Source: Paracyclopina nana
Lineage: Eukaryota > Arthropoda > Copepoda > Cyclopoida > Cyclopettidae
DNA length: 64,000 nucleotides
Direction: 5' to 3'
Assembly (NCBI GenBank): GCA_019096065.1
Contig: JAGUCH010000003.1
Coordinates: forward strand, 9,362,001 to 9,426,000
Position numbers and translations under genes: made by a program
The notes under the pieces: generated by a model
What the model was told of the DNA's origin: nothing
The model's input: only the letters and a program-made list of their open reading frames with translations
The model's database searches: none
Part shown: piece after piece, positions 31,886 through 44,929 of the stretch
How positions within the stretch are numbered: position 1 is the first letter of the stretch
Layout: every line of letters begins with the position of its first letter

Positions 31886-34800
31886 CTAAACGGTCTTGAT
31901 CTCCTCCATGATGGCTTGTTGATCTTCCTCAATGTGGTCAGCTTGCATGTCAAGGACAAAAGTCGTGACTCGAGACTGATTTTGATCGACGATCGCGGAA
32001 TTGTTGGAGGCCGTTGTTCGGTCACCATTGGCCACGGCGTTGGCGGGAATGGAAATGCTCCCGCTAATTGTGGTCGTGGCTGTCAAAATTTGGGTCACGA
32101 ACTCGCTGCCATTGCGGTGGAGGGGCAATAATCCCATGGATTCGCCATGTCGAGAATTTTGAAGGTGGTTGGGACTCCGCCAACAAAAGAGCCAGTTTTC
32201 CAGCCCGAAAGTACTCGTGAGAACTTCCCGGAATTTCTCGCCTGCAAAGCAAAAAAAGGTAGAAATACAATATCTAGCTCACATTCCAAAAATCGCAATT
32301 CTGCTCAGAAAAACCCATTTTGTAACTGTGTGTTAATTATGAAATGACCAATGTATGTATATACTGAGCCCTAATGTAAAATGTTATAGTTTTGGGGCAA
32401 CCATAAAAAACCTGATACACACTAATCTAGTGGGCATTGACAGTTGGGCACAATGTCATAAATGTTAATGAGAAAAGCACCTGCATAAATAAAAGAGTAT
32501 CAGTAGCTAGCAATAATAGGCCACCATTACTGTATATAAGCGGCGAAAACATGTCAAATTCTCGAAAGGCTTTCAAAGCGGTGTAGTATCAAAAGCAAAA
32601 ACAGCTGTTGCACTTATCCAATCATCAAAAAGCAGCTCAAAGCGTTTTGACGTACGTTGATTGTAAGTCTTGAGCTTAAAAGGGGATAACACAAATCAGA
32701 TTAGTGATTACATATGAAAAGCTTGAATGAAAGCAGGCGACTACATCTGAATACACTTATCACCTCTCAGTGTATAAATGATGACATTCACTGATGAGTT
32801 GATAGCCAGGAGGAGATGAGAGACATCTATCAATGAGTCAATGATTGGATTGTTGTTGCAGATGCCCTCGGCTTGCGGCCCATTGAGGCTGAAACGGCAA
32901 GTCACCACCTCATACAAATCCGGGATAATCTTGACAGATTGACACAAGATGAACAGGACTGAGATGGAGACCAAAACGATGCCCAAGTTGGCCTCCCTCC
33001 GCTGCCTGGCGGTCATTTCAATTTGGTCCGAGGGCTGCTGCTGCTGACTGTGCATGCTGGACTGGGACACTTGCAGGTTCGCATGCCCGTTGTTGCTGCA
33101 CGCCTTTATGGCAGCCGTACTACTCGATACAGCCGATGTATTCGTCATTGTGTGCTGATGGCTCCAATTGGCGCTGCGGTTCGAAGTGGCCATCATGAAT
33201 TGAACCCCGTTGACACCCTGAGGCGTTTCGTTGACCTGAAAAGGCTGAACACCGTAGTTTTATGTCGTCTACGTGAGGGGATGCAGAGCACCGCATTAAT
33301 CTTCATTCTTGCGCCAAGTCGTGGTCATCTACTGCCATAATGTGGAGCGTAGATGACCTCAAGATAAGTGCTCCTATCCATGCCACACGATTGGGCTCAA
33401 TTGGGGGGCTACTTATTGCTAATGAGAATATTTTGTATCTCAACATTGATATTGCAAAACTCGATGAATTGGAAAGCCCCTTGGAAGTGTACCTTTCTTT
33501 GATAAAGCGAAGCAAGATTATTTTCCTTTGATTTTCCCTGTTTTGCACTTTCGTAAGATATTTGATGTTCCACTTTTTTAAATTGCTTTTCGAACAAAAG
33601 GCCTGCTATGTGCAGCTTCATATTTGGCAGTGGAGTGTGTCCTTCAACATGATCTGTCACAAAAGAGAAAGCATCACGCTTACCACAAATCTCCTCCTGA
33701 ACTGGTTGGACTTCCATATTTTGCGAATGATGGCCGAATTGAGGATGACGATGGTGAAATATGGAATCACTTCGATCAAGATGAATTTTGACCAGAAAAT
33801 GTACCACGTGACGTAGGCCTTATTTGACCGAAGCGGGGTGCTTTCCACATAAAATACGCCGCCTTTCTAAAAAGGAATTTAAATCTGCCTCAATATGATT
33901 CTCTCTAAACATCTCACAGGTGAAGAACGTGGGTTAGTAAGCTAAAAGGCCTTTTACAACTGGAATAATTCAAAAGAAGTGAAGTGAAAAAGCTATAGAA
34001 AGGCCCTTTTTAAACTGGTGGCATTATTCAATGCCTGAAATGTGTATTTTCAGCTCATTGTCAGCTCTTAATTTTAGCTGAACTGAGGCAACGCGAAAAA
34101 TTCGGCTCTTTGTCTTTCTCACCTCGACTTTTTGAAGCTCGAAAAACTTTGGAATGTTGTAGAGGACTGAAGAAACAATGGGAACAACGAGCAGGTAACG
34201 TTTCCCAGAAAAGTGCTTCAGAGGATGAACAATGGCGAAATATCGCTCTATCGTTACTGACATGGTGACGAACACGGATCCAACCCGGCCAATGTGGCCG
34301 ATTCCGAAACCAATTGGGGATACATAGGGCAAAATGTCCTCTTCGTACCGCGATGACAGCGCTGGCAGCCCAAATATGGCAATCCCAATTGTCAAATAGA
34401 GCAAATCGAAGGAAGACAGCCCTAAAAGCAGAGAGAAAGCAATTTACCCTGATTCATTTATTAACTTAATTGATTTACTTTTTGATAGCCCTCATTCAAT
34501 ATGCTGTTGCATGAAAGCCTAATAAAGGTTTTCAGGCTTATATAAGGAATATATGCAAATAGAACGGAAGCTTTGTGGTGGCAATAAACGTGTTTGTTTA
34601 CTCTTGGCTCAGCTGCTCCAAGGGTACACTCAAATAATATAATGGTGCATTTTTTCAGAGTTTGAACACGGCCAAACTTTTCCTTCGTCTACTTCATGCA
34701 ACATTTTGCCCGCAAATTGAGTAAAAGTGAAAGGCAACTTGATGAGCTATTTGCAATTGAAAAGGTTCCTCCATCCAAAAATAGAATGGAGAGACTACTC

Positions 34801-36658
34801 GAAAAAGATCATAAAATTTGCTACGGTATTGATTCTCCTTGCTTTTTCTTATTGTGTGCATGTCCCATGGGAATCATCCCTTTTTGCTACATAGGCAACT
34901 TTTAGCTCAACAATGATTTTTTCTGAGCAATGTGCATGAAATCCATATTCTTTTACTTGTACAGTTTCCTCTCGTTTTGTACATGTGCCATTGCCAAAGA
35001 TTGATGACTTACTTTGCCGTAGTAGGTACAACAAATAATGCATGTGACTTCCCAAATATACGCCTCCATTAAGTCTCTTAGCAAATTATTCATTTTTCCT
35101 ACAAAAAATGCACTTGTCAATGCACATTATTATTTTGCTTTGAAAAGGCTTTCTAAGTACATTTATATGTATGACTATCTGAAATCTGATGAGGTGGATT
35201 TTTCTTTAGCAAAATTATTACGACATTTGTGCAGATGTAGCAAAATCAAAGGCCAACTGCAGGGTGGCACTGAAAAGTGGGCAAAATATATGTCTACAGT
35301 CCGAAACAGGAAATGTGGAGAATCTTGTTAAAAGTTGCTGTTAGAGTGCTCACAATTCTCTGAATCAGACTGCACATAAAAAAGAGGTGGCGGAACTTTT
35401 CCTTCAAAGTTGGTGTGTCCAAGTTTTCCCTCACACTCTACTGGACAGGTTATAACTTTTGCAACAAGTGCGAGGGCCAACTCAAATAACTACTGCAAGC
35501 ATGTGGCGTTCATGTAGTGAAGAAACTCTTGTTGACGGATCGAAAGGGTGAGACAATCTCACAATCAGCGGGATGCTATGCAATAAGCCTTCATGTAAAA
35601 GCTGCCATGGATAATTAACTAAATAGAAAGTCTTTCATGCCACTACTGCACTGCATAAAGCCTAGCATAGTTAGATATACTTATGAAACTGTAACAAAAA
35701 CGACCATATTTGCGAGTTGTAATCCCCCCAAAGTTTTCACTGCTAATTTGGCCATTTTGTGGAATTGCTTCCTGAGCCCACTTTAAAAAAAGCATGTTGA
35801 GGCAATGCTCTTTTTAATGCTGACATTGCAAGAAAGGCTGAATTAGTAATGGGTTCTCAACTGAGCTCAGTTCTAGATACTAATGAAGTCTGGTGTAGTA
35901 GACAGGAGAAGCTCTCAAGGTGAAGCACACTTGAATAATACAGGATAGAAACTTGGAACTATATAATTACTCCCCAGGGCTGCTCAAATGAATACAATAC
36001 AGTGCGGAAGTTGTGAGCGACAATACAAAAGCATATAGCAATTAAAAACCAAAACCTGGCCTATAATATGCAACCTTAATTTGTCATTGGGTAATTTGAA
36101 CTCATGAAAACAAAACATTATTGATACAGTATATGGGTAAGTTGGTGAAAAACAAGTTTTTCCCAAAGAAAACGAAAGCCTTGTTTTTAGCTGAATTGCC
36201 AAAACAACACTCTTAGGCCAAATCGATCTATTTAGAAATTAATTAGACTTCCAAAAATGAGAGAGTCGCTTACCTATAAGCAGGGTTGAGAACGATCCCT
36301 TCATGACTGGCCTGGATAGGACGATGATTGCCACCACGTTTCCCAGCAGCCCAAAAACTGAGATTGTTGTGAGCAAAATTCCCACTGTGATGAACTCGAA
36401 AGGTCCTTTGACTGGTGGAGGTGAGGAGGGCTCCGATGGGAACGTGAAGCATGGCATGGTGAAGTTTTCGAATTGCAGCATGCTGAATGTGTTCTGGAAT
36501 GGATTTTCCTCGTCGCAGATTTTGAAGCCAGGTATCAAGTTGGGCACTTCGTTCGGATTGATGGGAATCGTGCCGTTGAGGTCAAGGATTTCGGAGAAGA
36601 CTTTCGAATTCAAGTCCATGCTCGAAAGGATCTCACCCTCGCCAGAAGTGTCCTCCAT
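31886..36658 (-). CDS. FMRFamide-receptor-like class A neuropeptide GPCR
   Basis: Five coding exons on the minus strand (36658-36274, 34421-34123, 33866-33684, 33235-32764, 32241-31886) total 1695 nt, exactly 564 aa plus stop. A long Ser/Asn-bearing N-terminus with sequons (DLNGT, FENFT) precedes TM1 (LLGNVVAIIVL). TM2 starts LIGLSSFDLLYLTI across a phase-1 junction. The TM3 end reads MSVTIERYFAIVHPLKHFSG (E-R-Y with HPL). TM4 contains P and TM5 contains P-Y-F. Intracellular loop 3 is long and rich in Ser, Asn and Gln. TM7 ends NSSVNVIIYTLRGEKFRE, with helix 8 correctly rebuilt only by the AGAG|GTGATA splice. These motifs best match arthropod FMRFamide/myosuppressin-type receptors; the exact ligand is not assignable. 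The start at 36658 is chosen because a splice acceptor (TTTTCAG) lies between it and an upstream in-frame ATG at 36709. Confidence 0.9.
34422..36273 (-). other. 1.85-kb intron of the neuropeptide GPCR
   Basis: AT-rich intron after the TM1 exon. Small open frames (34696-34905, 35038-35331, 35984-36202) have no homology. No nested gene was seen. Confidence 0.65.
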
Positions 36659-37780
36659 TGCTGTATACTTTATTGTATGACGTACAAAAGGGGCTGAAAA
36701 TTGAAACATACTCTACATATGTTAGTCAGCTATGTAAGCTATCACCCTGGATGTCATAGAGAGCTTGAAAATTGGCAGAGCTTTCCAATTTGCTGAGTTC
36801 AGCAAGTAACTAGCAAAAAAGGCGCATAAACTACTTTCTGTACGTTTTCCAAGTAAAAACAAAAATTGAACACTTGTTATCTTGTACGTAGTACATTATT
36901 CTTTAATGTTGGCAAAAAGTTGTCTGCTTACATGTACAACATTTTCTTCACTTCAAACAAAATTAATTTCAACTTTATGAGCAAAGCCACCGCGTTGAAA
37001 CTTTTTATCAATAATCAATTTCCTTAAAAAATCAAGTGGAGGGAGTTGGGAGCAAACTTTGCTCATGCCCCGTTCATCTGCAAAAATCAGTCTGAGCATG
37101 CACTGTCTCATGTATCTCCCATATCATGTAGAAAAAAAGAAGAGATGGAGGCAAGATTGAGCTAGTCAAAGAAGTTGGACAATAGGTTGTAGAACATGCC
37201 TAAGTGGCATGGTTATAGACCTTGTACTGGATCGTGCTCAACTCTTTTCTACCCTAATGAGCTACTTATTCTGAAACATTGGGCAACGAGATATGTAGCA
37301 GTGTGCAAAACTATGGCTTTTTCTGGAAAAAATTTTACGACGAGCATCTCTCTGCCAGGATGCCAATATCTGATAAATATCTCATGAAAAACGTCCTCGG
37401 CTCAGTTGCAGTTTTGCACATGAATTATGAGCTGTTCATCTATCTCAAAAACCGAAATCATTCACCTCAGAAAATTAACAAAACAGGTTTTTTTCTAAAA
37501 AGCAAAATCATAGCAGATGAATCTCTCATTCCTCCATACACTGGCAGCAATTTGGAACATAGATGAACATAAGAAGAGTCGTTTTTCCTTGGTATATATG
37601 GTTGAAGAGATGGCTGATATCAAGCCTAATTGAGTGTTCAAATTACTCAACCTCTTATGAAGCAATTAGCTAGCCTTGATTGCTCAACAAATCTTGGGAA
37701 AGCTGAATTAGTGAGGCCTTAACATCAAGGGCATTTGAAAAAGGTTTCAAGTTGGAGATAGGGGAAAATAGATGACTTAC

Positions 37781-37990
37781 TGTCTAGTGGTGGTGGCAAT
37801 TGTCCATTTAGGGCCTTCACAAGGCTTTGCTCGGCGAAACTCTGCGGCAGAGGAAAGATAAAAAGCGCGAGTCGCGCGCGAGCTGAGCGCCCATACAAAA
37901 AATTCCCTCCTAAAAAAAGAAAGAGAAGCAGACGAAGAAGAGCAATGCTCAGCAGCACCAACTCAGTGACCCGAAAAAAGACTTCCATGA
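37781..37990 (-). promoter_or_regulatory. candidate untranslated first exon and CpG-rich promoter of the neuropeptide GPCR
   Basis: On the minus strand a strong donor (TAGACA|GTAAGT, exon end 37781) follows a CpG-dense patch (37862-37893). It could splice to the acceptor at 36694-36695, placing the leader 35 bp before the chosen start codon. An alternative reading is a first coding exon with a hydrophobic N-terminus (MEVFFRVTELVLLSIALL). The 5' UTR reading is preferred because of the neighbouring gene. Confidence 0.4.
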
Positions 37991-38690
37991 GGTTGATGAT
38001 GATGTTGAGGCATATGTATTATTATTATCAAACTTTCTCTTGAGATGTCGAAAAAGTTTTTAATTAGACCTTTCTGCTCTTAATTTAGCTTGAGTGGTGA
38101 TACATACAAAAATTAGATTTTATTCCGATAAGAGATACCAGTGACATTTTGGAGGAGTGAGCGAGGCTCTTCCTCATCACCAATGCAATGCCTACATCCG
38201 AAAAATGCTCAGGTTTGCTTGATTGCAAGCAATCTTGAGTAATATCCCGTTCATGTGCCCCCAAATTCCTTACGATAATGCACACCTTATGAAAAGGAGA
38301 AAAATTGTCATATGACAAACACAAAAGTAAACTTCTGCTGATGCTAATACTTAGGAAAAAAACGGGTCAATTTTAAGACTATCAAAAAGTAAACACTCAA
38401 AGTTTATTTCAATTTCAGAGCCAAACTGGTTACTTTTGAATCAATATGTTTCTCGCAAATTCACATGAACCAACTCAAAAATTGCAGAGTTATTAAATGA
38501 AAGAAACAGGTGAAATAATCAATGTTTATCGGCATATTGCCCTAAATTTGTTAACTCAACTCCTGGTTCAACTAGTTGAGAAGCCCTTCTTAAGTGGTTT
38601 GATAGCAAAACTCCGTTGCCTTATGACAATTTTTTAGTTTCCGAAAAGCAACTTTGCACATGAACGGGATATAAGTCTCCTGATCCCACA
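37991..38690. other. intergenic, no gene seen
   Basis: AT-rich spacer between the presumed GPCR first exon and the FAD-oxidase pseudogene. The minus-strand frame at 38085-38324 has no recognisable domain. Confidence 0.5.
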
Positions 38691-38694
38691 GCCT

Positions 38695-39670
38695 GTTCTT
38701 CCATGGTACTCTCTGTGGCAGGAGCCCTCAGCAAATTGGTACGGCTGAAGCCACCTCATGAATAAACTCAGTCTTCTCTTCCCAACTGAGATCATCGTTA
38801 ATGCTCAAACCGATGCCAGTGGTGAGATGCAAATCAGCCTCTCTCAACTTTTTGAACAATGCAATGTATTCAACAACAAGTGATTCCAGCAGCTGAGACA
38901 GGGTTTTTTCATTGAAGGTGTTGAACACTTTTACTTCCCAGCTTGCATTTTTGATCCGGATACAGGTCAAAGAAATTCCATTGTCCATTATCTTGCGAAA
39001 AGAAGCCTCTCCACGAGGCATTGGCCGCGATGTAGCAGGCCTCTTGGCAATCATAGGGATTCTTGTGCAATTTGATAGTTATAGCTGTGACCACTCCCAA
39101 TGTGCCTTCTTCTCACCCCTCAACGCCCAGAAAAGGTGATTACCTCCATCCTTGAGCCATCTGATGACTTGATCGTAGTCCCATCACTGTTCGCAATGAT
39201 CAAGTCACCATCTGGGCCAACCAGCTCCACTTCCAGGATCTGATCGACACCAAAGCCAAAGTATGGCCACAATCGACTATGGCCTCCTCCAAGGGAACAT
39301 CCAACAACTCCAACCTCAGCAATGACTCTTCCTAGCTCATTTACCTCTTCGTGGACACCTTTCCAGTTCAACTTGGAGTTGCCCCAAGTCCTTCCGGATT
39401 CTACCCGCACTATCCATAGAAAAAGGTTCATTTTCAATGCTTTAAAAATTAACTAAATCTTCATGACCTAATATGTTTGAAGGATCAATATCAAGGCTTC
39501 AAAGACACATTGCCTTGGCTAATAAGCCATTTGGTGCCAGAAGACCATTTTGATCTCATGACCAGTGGCGAATACCGAAAGAGGCAAATTATGCTTAGCA
39601 GCAAATTGCAATGCAGTGGACACATCTTGTTCATTTCTGGGTAAAATGGCAAAAAGGAGCAATGTCAGTT
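38695..39670 (-). pseudogene. FAD-linked oxidase (berberine-bridge-enzyme-like) pseudogene
   Basis: Minus-strand remnants in family order but different frames. First a PCMH-type start (PRNEQDVSTALQFAAKHNLP), then a stop. Next comes GRTWGN ... VGVVGCSLGGGHSRLWPYFG ... DQILEVELVGPDGDLIIAN (about 39437-39150). LFWALRG follows in a second frame near 39125-39150, then GVVTAITIKLHKNPYDC in a third frame (about 39095-39045). The C-terminal substrate-domain remnants end near 38700. S-L-G-G-G-H and L-F-W-A-L-R-G are signatures of vanillyl-alcohol/berberine-bridge oxidases that bind FAD. At least two frameshifts and an in-frame stop make a functional product unlikely; no splice sites rescue the frames. 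Such oxidases are common in fungi, plants and bacteria and patchy in animals, so an origin by transfer is possible but not shown. Confidence 0.85.
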
Positions 39671-41830
39671 GCAAAAACTCCTATGGGTGTATGAAAAGAA
39701 CAAGCTCATGATCCCTACAAATTATAATCTCACAAGTCGTATGTTTCATGACCTCTGAGATTTCTTGTAGTGAAATTGTATTGTAACTTCAGGGTACGTA
39801 CCATATTTAAGATCTCCAAAGCCAAAAAAGTAGCATTTTGAAAGGAGTCAAAATGCCTCAGTTTATTGTGATTTTCCTTTGTTTGATATAGCTGCTCAGG
39901 TTTGGGATCAAAGCTGATACATAGTAGGAAGCTTTCTTTCTCCAGAATAATGATAAGGGCACTTGAGCTGCCTTCTGATTAAAAATAATGGGACTTGGAG
40001 GCTATATATCCCTTCTTTTCGAATCTCCTCTCTAAAAGCCTGAGAAATGAAAGGATTTCATTCTCATCAACTTTATATTAGTGTTGCTATAGCGCCATAC
40101 GCTTGATTTCCCATGTGTGGTTTATGACTCAGATTTTTGCGACAAATTGGAAGCCTCTCTTTGACATTGCGCAACCCTTTTTTCTGTAGCAAAATAATTT
40201 TAATGCAGTTTGCAAAATGTAGCTCATAACAGACAAAATATCCTGGCATTTAAAAATTGCGCGAGCATTTCATTGGGAGCAGCCAAATAAGCACTTTTCC
40301 TCTGGCTTGCTTACTCTCCAAATACAAATGTGTACTACTATGCTTTGGTGGGCTCGTTAGATGTTTATTATGACAGTAGTAACCAGTCGCCTAAGTCTGA
40401 AACTGCAATCAACTTACCAACGCAATTTAAAGAATTGAACTCAATGCGAGACGGATCCTTTTCAAGTTTCAACAATCAAGTGATGAGTTTTCCTCGTGCA
40501 TAATCAAAAGGATTCAAATATAGCGACTTCATTGACTATTTGAATAGCTTCTTTTAGTAAGCCTTTTTTGCTGATTAAAGCTAAAAGCTCAGTAGCATCG
40601 TATTGCACGTAGTTACAACAGAGTAATTGTAGTCAAGGTTGCGTGATTATCCAGCAAATTATTGCGTTGAAGAAGCCGTAAGATAAACTAAACCAGTTTT
40701 TAAGCAAGTGTTTTTTATGCGTTCACTTGTACCTTAAATCAGTTTTACGAGGACCATTTTGCAGAAAAAATGTGGTATGAACTTTATAGGAGGGGAATCA
40801 AAATTCTTTAAATGTTGGTTCATGGTCGGAAATTGCAATTTTTAGGAGAGAATGAGATGAAAGACAACAGCTAATAATAAGAATCATCCCGTCCGTCGTC
40901 CTCTTCTCGCTTTATGTGACTGAGGGGGACATAAAATTGGTCCCCAAGTTATTACACAAAAGATCATGAATCACAGTAGACCATCTGGAGCCAAAAAGCA
41001 CCCATGTTCAATAAAAGCAAAAATGCTTGAATAAATATTCTTTAGTGACTTCAAGCTCAACATTGCGGCATATTAAGCAATTTGTAAAAGATCGGGGCTT
41101 TTGAGGTCACACATTCCCACAGTGGTGCGTCAATTCTGTCCTGACACTTTCAACTAGACTCAAGGGAGAATTTTCAATACTGGCTGCCTTTCTCCTCCAA
41201 AATTGGCTTATTTCGAGATAAATCCATGTACGAGGCGTGAATTTTAACATTTTGACTGTCCTATTTTAGTGCCATTCAAATCTTTAAAATATCAAGAACA
41301 AAACCCTGGGAAATCATTTTATTTCGATAAAGAAGAGGACATTTATTGCAACGCTATTATATAGAATTTTTGAGCTCCACATTTGAATTCATGGGTGACG
41401 CACGACATGCTTTTTGGCGTAGCTAATTTTATTGCCGCAACCCCTCTTTCAGCATTTTACTATTATATAGCACATACCACCACCGTCATCAGCATGAACT
41501 GAAAAATCTTTTCTTCTAGTCTGCATACTCAACTGCTTGTTCTATTTGCTCAAGTCGTGACTTATGGGGTGCGTATATCACACCCTGTCCTGACATTTGA
41601 CTGACCCCTGGCTTGTGTTTTGTTTGGACTAAATTAACACCACAGGGTCACTCGTCTTCTTCTTGGCAAGGCAGGAAAAATGCCAACTCATTACTGAGAA
41701 TCCTTTTTTCTTTGGTTGGAGCAAATTCGGTCCTAGGAAGCAATTAACACAACAGTGCAGTTACGTTTACAAAAATCTGAGAGAAGTTTGGAGCTGAAGC
41801 TGTTCAGCACTTCAATAACTTTTGAGGGGC
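39671..41830. other. gene-poor AT-rich sequence
   Basis: No frame of note on either strand and no recognisable domain, RNA gene or repeat boundary. It may include further 5' debris of the oxidase pseudogene (39671-40000), but I could not align any. Confidence 0.5.
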
Positions 41831-41839
41831 TCAAATATG

Positions 41840-42330
41840 CTTTAGTGGAACTGAAAAAAATATTTGCAGAAGTGATGTAACTTTTGTGGAACTGAACTAA
41901 CTTGTACGTATGTGAAACTGAAGTAACTATCAGTGGAACCGAACTTTTCATCTGTGGAACCGTGCCAAATTTCTGTGGAACCTTAGATAACTGCTATGGA
42001 ACCTAAGATAACTGCTATGGAACCGAAGCTCACTTCTGTGGAACCGAAGGTAATTACTTTGGAACCTAAGCTACCTTCTGTGGAACCGAAGCAATCTTCT
42101 GTGAAACTGAAGCAATCTTCTGTGGAACCGAAGCAATCTACTGTGGAACCGAAGCAATCTTCTGTGGAACCGAAGGTAATTACTTTGGATCCTATGCTAC
42201 CTTCTGTGGAACCGAAGCTTACTCTGTGGAACCGAAGCTAACTTCTGTGAAACCGAAGGTAATTTTCTGTTTGATCGTATTTAACCTTATGTGGAACCGA
42301 AGCTAACTTCTGTGGAACCGAAGCTCAGTT
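41840..42330. repeat. 21-bp minisatellite (core TCTGTGGAACCGAAG)
   Basis: Imperfect tandem units of about 21 bp with the core TGTGGAACCGAAGCAATCT, best preserved at 42070-42180 and decaying outwards. Because 21 is a multiple of three, one plus-strand frame stays open (41996-42241) and reads V-E-P-K-Q-S-S repeats, but nothing else supports a gene. Confidence 0.9.
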
Positions 42331-44624
42331 ATGTTTATCAACAATTGACTTCGTGTGGACCCGAATCACACTGTTATATATTGTCACCGCTCTTTTGAAT
42401 GCGAGAAAAGCTCTTTCTCGCTTCTCAAGATAGTAAGAAATTTCTAAATGACCTTGTTTGGCCCGATGATGGGTGTAACAAAGGCGAGAAAAGACCTTTA
42501 TCGAGTTCTCATCTGCTTAACCAACAAAAATATTTCGGGGACCCGAATTTTTTCCGAGGAGAGACAAAAAAGGTCAAATTGGTGATAAATTACGCGGTCA
42601 GTCTTGCAAGAGAATACACACACAACCTGCGGGTGGTCATAATCCTTTTTTCTCCTCCACTTTGCCTGTTTGTCCAATTTTTCCTGCTTTGATCCACTGA
42701 AGAATGTCTTTTGTGATTTTGGCGAGATTTCTTAAGATGCTCACAAGCTTTTCTTCTGCTGCTGTGAGAAAATCATCTTTTATTGTGGCTTTTGGACAAA
42801 TAAAAAGATAAATTCCGCGCTCACAAAGCCACTGCTGGTGAATCTTTTATGTAGCTTATTGACCAAAGAAACACCAAACAACAGTTCACAATCTCTGTAA
42901 ATTGACAAAAGACATGAAAAATCACAATTAAAAGGAGATTCCACAAAAATAAAAAAACTCGGAAGAAAACAGTTACATAATTTTTCTCATGAAAACTTGT
43001 ATTTTGCACAATGTGCATAAAGTGTTGAAAATATCCTTGACTGATTTGTGATTTATTTTCAGTAGTATATTCGGGCTTTCTCATTGCGTTGCTCGCATCA
43101 TTTCACCGCCAAATGGACGATGAACCTACAAATAATTTTTCCTGCCTTGCAAAACCAGCCAAGTTGTTCTGGTTTCGAAATTAAGCCCGTCTTCATATTC
43201 AAGCAGACAACCATGACAAATTCTGCTTTTGTTTCAAGAAACCGAGAAAAACGTCGGTGGTGAAAGCAACTGCTGACAATGCTTTTGTTTGCCATATATT
43301 CCAGAATTGTGATTCTGCTTTTGTGTTTTCTATTAATTGTCTTTTGGCTTAATGCGAAAAAGTGGGCGACAAAACTGAGGAAATGACAAAATGCACGAGC
43401 ACGCAAAGATTGCCGAGTTCATTTACACAATTTTCAAAATTACTCAATTTTAATCTATTAAAAGTATTTCTTAGCTTTTGAATTTCTAAGGCAAATTGAC
43501 TTTTGTACATTTGCACACTTAAAGCAGATGAACGGCGCATTAAAAGAAGATGACGACCAAGGCGTACACAATTCTTCTACAAAACAGCCGCTTCCGTTTG
43601 TCCACGTAATGGTCTGAATTTTTTTCATCGTGTTAAGGAAATGGGCAATTTTCTTCTTGGAATCAAGCGAGCACGTGTGCGAATCTGAAGATTTGAGATT
43701 TTTCTTCACAGAAAAGATATGGCAATTAAAAATCAGAAATATTTTCATTAAAAGCTCCTCTCATTTTATGAATTGCTGAATTTTTTCAGTTTTCTTAGCT
43801 TTATTCACAATATTATATTCATAATATTAAAATATGAACGTTGGCCGAATCTTCCTGGCCACCACAATTCTTCCTGAGGTTTTTGGGCATGCCACCATCT
43901 TTTGAGTTGGACTAATGGAAAAATCACTTAAGCGTATGCTAATCCTCACACCGTTCATTTCCACCCAAAGGAAAATATCATCATCGTCATACCAACAGCA
44001 AATTCTAAGGATATGAATTGACTACTACTACAATTGGAGGTGCAAAAACAGAAGTGGTAATTTTGACACATTCCAAACCATGGTGATCACCAATGCAACG
44101 ACTTCCTTCAAAGCTCCAGAAAAATACCCTTGATTGGTAGCAGACAATTGAAATATCTTGCACACTCCAATTTTGGACCCTAGAATTACTACACAAATTC
44201 AAACTCAGGACTGCAGACAAAAGCAATTTAAAAATGCTCATATCCTTTTTTATTGCTGCAAATAGTTTATTCATTTAGGTTCTGTTGTTGTCTGTTTTAT
44301 ACTTTTGGGCGGGCCGGTCACGTTTCTGACCCGTGCGCTCCTTTCCGTTACATCAGCTGACTCATTTAAAAAAACAACTCCAAATTCCTTTTTTATGCGT
44401 TGTTCACTTATAGAAAAGATATAATAGGTTGCTTTTTGAGAAAACATTAGTTCCACTGCGAGACAATTAATCAAAGAAAACGAAACTCATGCTTCTCTTT
44501 TTCTACCCCTGTGGAATCACAATTGTGGCATTTTATGATTCACGAAATGTCTAGCCTGTCTGGCTTTTTTCTTCTTGAGAATTCTATTAAAAATGTATGT
44601 AAAGGAAAGCCATTCTTCAACTTT
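42331..44624. other. gene-poor AT-rich sequence
   Basis: Several short frames on both strands (42399-42692, 42821-43084, 43098-43406, 43458-43748, 44005-44274) without domain, codon or splice support. Nothing else was recognised. Confidence 0.45.
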
Positions 44625-44710
44625 CGAGCCGTGACCGCGTTTCGCGCGTCGAATCGCCGTTCGCAAAAAGTGGACGGCGCGTTGGCGCGCAGAACTCGCG
44701 CGCTTGCAGC
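44625..44710. promoter_or_regulatory. CpG islet, candidate promoter
   Basis: About 85 bp with many CG dinucleotides (GCGCGTCG, GGCGCGTTGGCGCGC, CGCGCGC) in AT-rich surroundings. It lies 220 bp upstream of the candidate signal-peptide exon at 44930. Function is inferred from composition and position only. Confidence 0.35.
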
Positions 44711-44929
44711 CACTTTGTAAGCAAAACAGCTAACTTGGAATTGCTTCAGTACTAATCCAGACATTGGTCAATTAGGAGCGATTATTGTAAAAGTGCAGCC
44801 GGAAAAGCCTCTCTTTTCATAAGTGAGTCAGACATAAAGCAACAAAAAGACTGTTGTTTCAGAGTGAGAAAAAGTGGGTGGAATTCCCACAATTTTGAAT
44901 TGGGAAAAAAGGCCATTTTCGCCAGGAAG

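Noticed and set aside
42399-42692. 97-codon plus-strand frame ending in a hydrophobic stretch
   Set aside because: No homology, no upstream exon and no signal peptide at the start; probably chance.
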